A DNA stretch of 64,000 bases from Bolinopsis microptera. Lineage: Eukaryota > Ctenophora > Tentaculata > Lobata > Bolinopsidae. The position numbers and the translations under genes were made by a program. Under the pieces are notes generated by a model, which was given only the letters and a program-made list of their open reading frames with translations, was not told the origin of the DNA and did not search any database. Positions 22,090 through 32,700 of this stretch are shown one piece after another. Location: assembly GCF_026151205.1 (NCBI RefSeq), contig NC_087077.1:19403975-19467974 (forward strand). Reading direction: 5' to 3'. How positions within the stretch are numbered: position 1 is the stretch's first letter; every line of letters starts with the position of its first letter.

Positions 22090-22999
22090 TCATGGTGGTT
22101 TCTTATCACGGCTACAGACTTTCTCGTACCGGATATAGTGGTCGAGATGAGTCTGTTCAGCCCTCTTCTTCTTCAGGTCGGTAACCAGATGTTTCCTCGT
22201 TGCTCGTTCTTCGCTAGATCTATCTGGACAGATCCATACATTTTTGTGGGTCTCAACTAGCCTCAGTCTTCCTGTTTTCATCAGAATCTGTTGAACCGCT
22301 GTTGAGCTTGGGACAGTGATTTTTACTGGTCGGATAGTCGTACTACCTGGCCGCTTCCTGCCGACTCTAGTCGCTTTGAAGTGAGGTTTCTCCCCAATCT
22401 CCTCCAGAACTGCGGTTACTAGCACGGCGCTGGAAGCTGTTCTCCCTCTTCTTCTTTCAACCCAAACACAATCAGGTTCTTGCTCCTGTCCTCCTCTGCA
22501 GCCACACTCTTCATCACCTTCTTCAGGATGTTACTGTTGCAGACCGTACCACTTGCACTGTTCTGTTGTACAGTTGCACTGTAGCTCTTAATCCCTGACT
22601 CCACCGTTGTTTGTACTGTCTCCTTAACCGACGTCTTAAGCAACTGTAGTTCTTTGTCCTTCTGCACAAGCAGCTGGCCCTGCAGCCTGATCAACTTATC
22701 CTTGTCTTCTAGCGATTCCGTCTTCAAGAAATATATGATCTCCTCCATTTTAGCCATCTGGCATTCATGCCGTTGAACGAGGTCTATTGCTTCCACAAGC
22801 CGAAGTGCTTTTTATAGACAGTTGGAGCCATAAATATTTCTCTGTCCATATCTCCAACAATATCTCCTTCGTCTATTTTCAGTTCTTTTCCCAGCGCAAT
22901 GAACCACTTAGTACAACTGTCCTTCAATTTTGTCTGTTCATCATACTCGAATCCTTGAATTTGGTCCAGAGATTGGGTCACCTTACGATCATCCTCCAT
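22090..22999 (-). pseudogene. LINE ORF1-like protein, two frameshifts
   Basis: Three minus-strand frames join into one protein resembling LINE ORF1 proteins. The N-terminus starts at ATG 22999 (MEDDRKVTQSLDQIQGF). A coiled-coil-like stretch follows (LIRLQGQLLVQKDKELQLLK), then an RRM-like block (EEDRSKNLIVFGLKEEEGE) and a basic C-terminal part (RPVKITVPSS, CPDRSSEERATRKHLV). Breaks lie near 22790 and 22430. The plus-strand relative at 30657-31269 reads straight through the second position, which confirms the break there. No polymerase ORF follows. ORF1 proteins coat element RNA. Confidence 0.72.
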
Positions 23000-23341
23000 A
23001 GTGTACTTGTATAGGAATGTACACACGCAAAGGCTAACTACGCGGTAGCAGCAAACTGATTTTGGTATAAAAACAGATTTTTAGTCTAACGCGTCCTATA
23101 AATGTCCCCATTCTCCAACTGCTGCTGCTGGTGAGCGCTCCTACTAGTGCACGATAAAATAAGTTGCATAATGATTGTATATGAAACAAAACATTTTATT
23201 TGGTCGGAAGGTCATAATTGTGTGTTACACTAGGGCCTGTCGTGAATCGTGATACTATGGATCACTGTTACACACTTGTGTGTAATACAGCAGCTGATAA
23301 CGTAATCTGTAGTAAAAGTAGTGAATTGTTGGGACTGATTT

Positions 23342-23414
23342 GTGGCGAGATAGCTTAATGGTATAGCATCCGAGCGTTCATCGGGAGGTCCTGGGTTCAA
23401 TTCCCGCTCTCTGC
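23342..23414 (+). other. tRNA-like sequence (pseudo-tRNA or SINE head)
   Basis: The internal promoter boxes are clear: TAGCTTAATGG (box A) and GGTTCAATTCC (box B, one mismatch). The anticodon stem TCCGA/TCGGG closes a 7-base loop that would read GTT. The acceptor stem has two mismatches, position 33 is C instead of U, and the T stem has a mismatch, so a working tRNA is unlikely. Confidence 0.5.
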
Positions 23415-23488
23415 ACATCTCACCCTGACTTTTCACGAAAACTTACTACCTTACTGCTTAGAATTAGTTTCAGTGATCTGCATGATTT

Positions 23489-23725
23489 AGACCACTGACC
23501 CAACCCGGAGAATGGTTAGATTTAGTTCGCGCCATTAATTTGGATGGAGCTGTATCCTTGGAAAATCCTGGCACATTTTCGTGTATTGAAAGAGGATTTT
23601 GTCACTTTCAACCAAGATTCACTGAGCTTGCTGCCTATTTGTGTGTTGAGGGAATACCCTTTGACTTTTTGGCATCTGCCCAGAGAGACCTTTTAATCGA
23701 AATCATGCGCCAAGGTGTAAGATGA
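23489..23725 (+). CDS. Possible coding fragment, unknown
   Basis: An open frame of about 78 codons with protein-like composition (QPGEWLDLVRAINLDG, FTELAAYLCVEGIPFDFL, LLIEIMRQGVR, then a stop). There is no ATG at the left end, so it would be a last exon or a transposon fragment. I do not recognise the family. Confidence 0.25.
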   Translation, partial: RPLTQPGEWLDLVRAINLDGAVSLENPGTFSCIERGFCHFQPRFTELAAYLCVEGIPFDFLASAQRDLLIEIMRQGVR

Positions 23726-23729
23726 GCCA

Positions 23730-25123
23730 GGAGTTCAACAATGTCGTGTTCATGAATATGGACTCCATAGTATGCTCCATATTATGGACTTGGTGCATAC
23801 TACAGACTACTCAAGCTCATAAAGGCCAATAACACGGACAAACCGTTATAACTTAAACCTTCGGCTTGAGATATTCTCGACGCCCCAAATTATCAAAATT
23901 ATCCTAATTTTGATTCAAACTCCTCAGTCCTCCCAAGACTAGCTTTAATCCTTTGATCGCGCGATCGCCGTTCTTCTGTATTTTGGGGGACAGGGCTACC
24001 AGGACAATGAGTTACACTGCTTGTCAGACCGCTCAGTCTGAAGCATAGAGCATGCACGAATATTAATCCCAATGAATTATTCAGGTACACTAGCTAGTTA
24101 TATATCTTGTGGTTTGTATTATGCTGTCGCGTGACAAGATTTAGAGTCCTGGAAAGTGGAAAACGATTGGCCGGACGGCTAACACTTTGCTTTAATGTTT
24201 AACAGGCTTAGTTCAGTCACGTGAAAACTTTTAGAACGAATACTGCAGCGAGCAGGATGATGCCATAAGGCCCACTGGTCGCTCTGTTTTGTGATAGAAA
24301 ATTCTAGAAGCTTTACCACTCATTGGAATTTGGCATTGAGTATGGTTTTTATGAGCTGTCAGCCTTCAACTTTTAAACAAGCCAATATTCAATATTATGT
24401 TTTAATATAATGTGTTTTCTCTTTTTCCCCATGCACTGCACCACCTCGCCGCAAAATGCAAATGATCACATTGAATACCATCCCGTCCAAAGCCACGTTG
24501 CAAAGTCATGACCGTCTTATTTGTCCTTAGTTAACGCAATATAGGTACTAAATTACAGGAATAGGTCGCACTTGAATCAGTGGTGTAACGTTGCCTGTTA
24601 GCGCCGAAAAAGCGCTCCCTGTTGATGCCCCCTTCCCAATTTTGGCGCCCCTCCCTAAAATTGAACAAAATAGGTGATTTTAGAGGATACGCCGGTAAAA
24701 ATTTCTAAAAAATGTGTTTCTAGAGCAAACGCGCAGTTTTGCTAGTACTTCAGTCTTTCAGTTAAGTTTTTCAAATATAGTTTTTAAAAATTATCACACA
24801 TTCAAACGACAATTTGGCCAAGGATGTTAAGTACGTAGCGTATCTTATAAACATACGGCATACGAGCATATTCGGACAAAATTTAACATCAAACTTTTTT
24901 TTTCTAAAGCTGCAAAATGTGCCGTATTTCACGTATGTCTTACTCTTAGAATTTATACAAACGGCGTATTTTCGACCGGTTTTTCGGAATCGGCGTACTT
25001 AACATCAATGATTTTTTCGCCCCCCTAAGATGCAAGATGAAATTTGTGATAGAGCCGAACCATTTTTATTTTTTTTATTTTGAATGCAACTTTTTGTTTA
25101 AATGTTGCCTCTATATGAGTATA
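23730..25123. other. Intergenic; one small inverted repeat
   Basis: GATGTTAAGTACG near 24824 and CGTACTTAACATC near 25000 form a 13-bp inverted repeat about 190 bp apart, with TACG-rich sub-terminal sequence on both sides. This may be another MITE. No gene seen. Confidence 0.4.
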
Positions 25124-26192
25124 TCTTACTTATAATTCAAAGAATTCCCTTTGTACAATTTTTGTACAATGTACGTTTGTACGACCACCCACGTTAATTA
25201 AATCAGTAACCTGGGGACCTCAGGCTATATTGTTCATAAACATATACTTATAGACTAGAGCTTCGGCGGAATGACATGGACAGGCTGAGCGCGGCCCAGT
25301 ATTGCAGTAAACGTAAATCAGACGAAAAATATGAACTTGCGTAGTAACCATGGTAACGAGGGTTATTACACGCATGTGCACGTGCAATGATTGTTTTAAC
25401 ATCATTTTGATCCGCTTTGTTGATATTACGCTTAGCTGTGTTTAGTACGAACAATATTTTAATTGGCTGTATCTTCGGTTGTGTAGGATATTTTTTGACG
25501 CGATTTAAACTTACTATGTACTAAGAAAAAATACTATTAGCTTCCTCCCTGTGACCACGGGTTTTCTAGTCTTACTTATAATTCAGAGAATTATCTTTGT
25601 TTGTCGTTTATAATTATACGACCGCCCACGTGCAAATCAAACGAGAAATAAGAAGTTGCGTAGTTACCATGGTAACGAGGATTATTACACGCACGTACGT
25701 ACGTGCACGTGCAATGATTGTTTTAACGTCATTTTGATAAGTTTTGTTGATATTACGCTGTGTTTAGTACGAGCAACATTTTAATTGGCTGTATCTTCGG
25801 TTCATGTTTCATGTATAGGATATTTTTTGACGCCATTTAAACTTACCAACAAAATACACTATTAGCTTCCTCCCTGTGACCACGGGTTTTCTAGTCATAT
25901 AATAATTCAGATAATTATCTTTGTTTGTACAATGTCTGTACGACCGCCCACTTGCAAATTAGGTAAGAAGCAAAAGGTTGCATAGTAACCAGGGTAACGA
26001 GGGTTGTTACACGCACGCGCAAAGATTGTTAAAACGGCATTTTTATCGGCTTTTTTTGATATTACGTTGTGTTTAGTGCGAGCAACATTTTAATCGGCTG
26101 TATCTTCGGTTGAGTAGGATATATTTGACTCGATTTCAACTTACTAACAAAAAATACTATTAGCTTCCTCCCTGTGACCACGGGTTTTCTAG
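25124..26192 (+). mobile_element. Helitron-like element, head-to-tail trimer
   Basis: Three related units: 25124-25569 (446 bp), 25570-25894 (325 bp) and 25895-26192 (298 bp). Each starts TC (TCTTACTTATAATTC in units 1 and 2, TCATATAATAATTC in unit 3) and ends CCCTGTGACCACGGGTTTTCTAG, that is a small hairpin, a T-run and the CTAG terminus typical of Helitrons (TC...CTRR). The array as a whole sits between an A (25123) and a T (26193), the normal Helitron target. No Rep/helicase is encoded, so these are non-autonomous. A fourth copy is at 30581-31934. Confidence 0.7.
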
Positions 26193-26758
26193 TATCATAT
26201 AATATGATGTTTGCCTCTAGAAAGGTATAAGGTATAAGAAAGGTATAAGGCAAAATCAATCGCAAGATGGTGATTGTAGACCCGATTATTTAGTCTTTAG
26301 AGTAGGGCAGAATGGTGTAGAGCATGGGCTTTCTGCTAGTTATCACTCGCCGATGATACTTGAAACTTTGAAACGTTTGGGAAAGAGCCCGGCCAAGAAA
26401 GTATGTAAAATGTCAATAGTATAAGTTTCTTTCGATGTATTTTGGACACTGATTCCGTATTACCTGCTATAAATATATAAGGTTGCTATAAATGTATAGG
26501 ATTGAAACGCTTGCCCGAGAAGTTATCGGCAAAAACTGTTTTGGTCACACGACAGGCTTGTAAAACACGAATTACGGTCAGCTTAGGGGTCATGGTTACT
26601 GGATAGGATCAGGGTTTATAAAACCGCTGCAAATTCATTTAATTCACGTGATAGCGCTCTGGCGAGTTAATTAGTAAACTTGTATTATGTAATTTCCTCA
26701 ATCTTCAGTTGTTGATATTTCGTTTAAAGTTAAACATCGATTTTTCTAACAATGTAGA
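26193..26758. other. Upstream region of gene 1
   Basis: No clear core promoter element can be assigned. The region contains R1-like fragments (ATTTTGGACACTGATTCCGTATTACC near 26440, similar to R1 around 18545). The gene's first ATG is at 26759. Confidence 0.35.
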
Positions 26759-29700
26759 ATGGCAGACATGCGGAATCTTCAAACGAAGTTAATATTCCTA
26801 CAAATCATCTCGCTATCTCTCTGTGGTAAGCTACATGACACATGAGCTGCTATTTTACTTATCATTGATCAAAAATAGATCGATAATTTATCGTTATAGA
26901 AAATAGAAATAGTACCACTTATACCCGGTGAAATGAGATAATATAGTATTCAATATTTTTCACCAAAACCAAAAATTGGGTTGATTGGACCATCGACCGT
27001 ATCTCCTTTTTCCAGACACAAAGGAAGTAGATCAATTTAAGTTACCGTTCTCAAATTTATAGAAAATGATACCGGTATCAGCATTGTAACAGTCTGTATG
27101 CTTTGATCTTCCGCAAATACAACAAGGTACGGTGTAAAGTTCTAAAATGTCGTTGTAAGAAAAATTTTCACAGAGCTGTTTTCGTCGGGAAAATTTGAAT
27201 TACATGGTTCCTGCAAACCGGATAACAGGTTAAATCAAATGATTACATAATATACTGATTAAAAGTTTACCATAATGATATTTATGCGATGTATTGCATA
27301 AAAGTATACCTTAAGGTCAATAAATTTGGTTCACAATAAATTTGGTTACAAACATTTTGGTAATAGTAATACCATAATTTTAGTCACAAATTTCGCAAAT
27401 TTGTATACTACCTATGGGAAAAGGAAGTAAGAGCCATACTATGACTGTTGTCACGAGTAAAGGCACGGCCTCTTGACACACTGTGCCATTTGTCATGATT
27501 TTAGGCTCAATCTCTAAACATACTATGATAATTGGGATGAAAATAGTAAAATGTCAGTGCTGTCACGTCGGCCGGGTGGTTTAGTGGTTTTAATACATTT
27601 ACTTCCCACACGGACGACTGGTATGGGGTACGATTCCCAGTGGGGACCAATTCAGTCGGATGCAGTTCGGCCACCAAACCATGGTTTGATGCTTTCATTA
27701 GAACTTCTATTCGAACAAATTTTTGGCGGAAAAAATTTTAAATTTTCGAAAGTTTTTTCAAAAACTACCTTTCCCAGTGTTTCAAGAAATTCCGATCATT
27801 TTGAGCCAATGAACATTTTTATGATTTTTAGTTACTTGCTAATTAGTAATTATCCAATTATCTAATTGTCTGACATGAACATTTTTCTTACTAAAGTCGA
27901 TATGATGATTACCCTCTATTAATTCGTATCCTTCTACGATGTTCACAGCTGAAGATATTTGACAAACAAGAAAGGAGGTAAAAAGTGGCAAAAGTGGCAA
28001 AAAGTGGCCTTAAGACACTTGGACAATTTTGGAAAAGTTGGCCACCCGAATGAAACTTAAAATTGAACCAAAAAACGTCATAAATCCTCTGGAATCTTCT
28101 TCTGTCAGTAGATCGAATTTTTTAGACGGATCTGTCTGTACTATAGTACTATCGTCTATCTTTGCACTCTGCACTGCAAATTTCCATATCACGCAAAATA
28201 TTGACCTTATTAGGTAATCGTGACGTCGTGTTATCCATGACAGTTGGCACGAGTACTGAATAGAATGTGCCTGCAGTCACGTCAGGCACGGATATCAGCT
28301 AGGTACGGCTTTTGAAAAGCCGAGTGCCTGAGGAGTTGTCACGTATCCTTGGCACGCCCTATAAACACACTACGTACACAATATGGTCATTACATTTACA
28401 TCTGACCGCACCATGACAACAGTCATGGTGACAACAGTCATAGTATGGTCCGGCCCTTAAATTCTGAGAATAAACTATGGGCGACATTCATACAATTCCT
28501 TTACAATTTTGCTAGAACACCTCTTCTTTAAATTCATGATATTCATTAATCGTTGCTCAGTAGTCATGAGTTAAACATACAATTAACAGGTTGGTTACCA
28601 GTCGAACGTAACGTGAAAATAGAGTGGGATATTGAGTCGACACCTTTAGAAATTCAAACTGATAGTGTGCTGGGGAGTGGCGATGGGGTGATAGTGTACT
28701 TCTACTCTGCTGGGGGAGAGAGTGCAGGATCAGTCTGGCTCTACTTCACCTCTACTCCAAAATACCATCTCAGCTACTGCACATCCTGGACTAACCTCCC
28801 TGTTAATCCCCCCTCTCCTAATGACAAGGTGTGGCGTATCACTCTAACCAGAACTGCAGGTGTTAGACTAGTGATACACTGTAACGAGGTAGAGGTGCTC
28901 AACATACTGCTCTCTCAATCAACGTGTAGTGACAGTGACTGGAGCACGATCTGGAACAGGGACGTGACAAAGATAATGTTCCTTTCCCTAGACACAGCAT
29001 CTGATTACTACAGACCACAACCAGGTGACTAATAACAACAAGCATTGGTTTAACAAAGTAACAATAACTTTAATTTACAAATAAGCCAACTTGCTGATTC
29101 TCTCGTAAGCTCGTGATTACGTGTTTTCTGTCTAAATTTCAAGTATGCCATTTAGTTATTTAACATAAACACATATATTATAGGATATGGGATATAGGAT
29201 AGTTAGTACATATTGTTATTTATAACTTAATAAAGTGGTCATCATTTTATCAATTTCTATTTTACGAATGAGATAAAATCAGATTCTTCCAGATTGCAAA
29301 ATGGCTAACTATAATTTAGAAATATTGCATATTTTGTAGTAGACATCATGGAGACAAGCCATTTCCAGCTACTAAAGGTTGAAACAATTATCAATTGTAA
29401 ACTGATGTTTTTACAAAATATCTTGAACATAAGCAGTATAGTAGAGGCTCTTACGGGCATTGTCTGCTCGATACGTTAGGGACCCCAGATACACCTTACT
29501 AGACGTATTTTTGACCGTAGAATCGATTGAAAGTGGTTTCAAGATGATTGGACTGATTGTTCTGGGGTAAAATCGCAAAAAACCGATTTTTGGGCCAAAA
29601 ATAGGCCAAAAAACCATGTTTTTTGATATTTTGAGCAAGTTAATTTTGTTGGCATGTCGGCAAAACTTGCATAAAGATAGCTAAAAGACAGCCGCACAAG

Positions 29701-32700
29701 ATTGTATAAAAATAAAACAAATCCCTCTATTTGTTCTGAGGTAAAAATCCAAAAAAGTGGTAAAAATTTTGACTTTTTTGCTTTAAGTTTGAATAATTTT
29801 TTGCAGTTGTATTAAATCAACCCAAAAATAGTCACATCGTGTTTGCCTAAATTTTTCCTTTCCGAGAAGTACCCACTTCATATACTTAATCGAAGTTTGA
29901 ATATTGTCACTCCGCAAGCGTTTTTGCCAAATTTTCGACGCGCACTACGCGCAAAAGCATTTAGTTGTTATCAATTGGCACCCGCGCGTTCATCATAAAT
30001 TTCAAACAGCTATAACTCAGCGAGATTATGTCCGTTCTAGCTCATATTTTCACACTAAATAGAAAATAATGTGATCTTATTGCTGACAAAATATGGATAT
30101 AATTACTTTATTTGCCTTAGAGTAATAGACTGTCAAAGTTTAAAACGCGCATCGGTATAGCACGTGACTAATAAGGCCAAACTTATACTTCTTAACATAT
30201 TATCGATCCTTAGACATCATACTATTGTGTCCAATTAGCGGTTAGGTCTCTAAACTCGTAGCAGAAAACACGTCTTTTTGCCCGTAAGAGCCTCTACTAG
30301 TAAAGTATTTTACCAAAAAAACTCAAAACTTTTTTGGTTCAATATTTATTTTGCAGAGTTTACACAATTTGTGCATCGTGCAATGGGCATTGCTTCATAA
30401 TTTGTTGATGAGGCGAATTTTTAGCGTTAATCCTTATGACTGATAACAATTTGAATTAGTATTGGGCTTAGAACCAAGAAGGAAAATTTGTGGTACGAAA
30501 TTACAAGAATCGTAAGAGTCTGGGTGGCAATAATTTCTTCGAAAAACTGTGGAATATGTGGATATTTAATTTTTCACATTTCTACTATAATTTAGAGAAT
30601 TCCCTTTGTACACTGTACGTACGACCGCCCACGTGCAAATTAGATGAAAAATATGAGACCATCATTAAGTTGCAGTCAGAACTACTAGCCTGCAAAAATG
30701 AACAGTTGGAATCGTTGCAGACGTCAGTTAAATCGTCAGTCGGAGAGTCTGTCAAGGCTGAATTCCAATCCTTCAGCTCGGTATTACAGGCGAATTGTCC
30801 AAAATCTCAGAAGCCTGTCAGTTCTGAAATGATCAAGAAAGCTGTGAAAACTGTGGTACAGGAGGAAGACCGAAACAAAAATCTGATGATTTTTGGTTTA
30901 TCGGAGCAGGACAATGAGGAGCTCAGCACCGTGGTCAGTGAAGTGTTCTCAGCAATCGGAGAGAAACCCAGAATCGAAGCTAGTAGAGTCGGAAAGCTCA
31001 AACCTGGCAAGGCTGTGAGACCAGTTAAAGTGACTGCGGCAAGTGCAACAATTGTTAATCAGATTCTCGCTAAATCGAGAAACCTGCGAGCAACGGAAAA
31101 GTTTAAAACTGTTTTTATCAGCCCAGATCGATCTCCAGAACAGAGAGCCAAGCAAAGAGAACTCGTCAGTGACACGAAAAGACTGGTAACTGAGCAGCCT
31201 GATAAGCTACACTTTATCAGAAACGGTGCTATAAAGAGTACTGATAAGACTAATAAGACTGCAGAATGAGCTTGAGTGTTTTTAATAATTGATTATTATC
31301 ACAATGCTGGCAAGCATAACCGTTGCCCTTATATTCACAACATTAGTGTATTCAAGTTTTTGTTGTGTGGAGGATGTTTTTAACTCACTCTTGTGTGCCC
31401 AGTCTTGCACTGTCAGTATTTCTCGACACTTCGAGCACACAAAACTGTCAGTTTTCGCGACAATTGTCAGATTTCGTTTTCAGTTCTGTCAATTACTACT
31501 AGCTCTACTACTAGTAGTCTACTTCAGCTCACATTAAAGGGAGTTTTCGTCGTGCGTGTAGCGCCCTTCAAGTTTAACTTGGACGGATAGGATTTATAAA
31601 ACTTCTGATTATAATATTTATACTATATTGTATTTTGTATTTATGTATTTTAGTAAATGGTCATTAGAACCACCGGCACCGTTCGGGCCCAAACAAAATG
31701 AATTTGCTTAGTAACTGCATGGTAACGAGGGTTATTAAGTTATTACACGCACATGCACGTGCAATGATTGTTTTAACGTCATTTTGATCGGTTTTGTTGA
31801 TAATACGATTTGTTTAGTACGAGCAACATTTTGATTGGCTGTATCTTCAGTTGTGTAGGATAATTTTTGACGCAATTTAAACTTACTAACAAAAAATACT
31901 ATTAGCTTTCTCCCTTTGACCACGTGTTTTCTAGTATTGTTATAAATCTAATGTTATTGTAACACATCTTAACTGCACTTAAATAGTTATATAATAACGA
32001 TTTTCTTATCTTCCACTACGATTTGCCAATTTTAAATTTATTAATTCCAGAGCCGTGTGGAGAAGGAAAATATCGGAATGATGCTATGACAAGCTGTGAG
32101 ACATGTGACGCTGGATTGACACCAAACTCTGATAAAACAGCCTGTGGTAAGATAACTTTGAAGCTTATTGAATTAAATATTATTGTTATGTTTTAAATTT
32201 GAATTAACTGTGCTATAGAATGAAAACCGACAATATTGGTACTCACAATAACTTCTGACCTACCTATGTGACCTATGTTGAGTTTCGTCAAGACTTGACG
32301 GGGCCATCACATCTTCTGACCACCCCATAGCGAAGTAGAGTCTCGCTCGTTTATAATTCTTAATAAGGTAGTTCAAACAAATTGCTGCTTAAAGATTTCC
32401 TAATTCTTCAGAGTCATGTCCAGCTGGAAGCTACAAGAACATTGCGATGAACCCATGTGAAGAATGTCCTGATAACACGATCAGTTCAGAAGGAGCAGCC
32501 TTGTGCACAGCTTGTGAACTTGGCCAGGAACGAAACTCAGGGAGAACAAAATGTGGTAAGAATTGTTAACAAGAACCGAGCTGAGATGATTATATCTATA
32601 TTATATAGATGGGCAAAGATATGCTAAGGGTTAAGACGGGATAAGGATAAGGCGCCAGATAGGGCTTAGAATCAAGAAGGAAATTTGTGGTACAAAAAGA

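Noticed and set aside
23342-23414. Functional tRNA-Asn
   Set aside because: Mismatches in the acceptor and T stems and C at position 33 argue for a pseudo-tRNA or SINE head.
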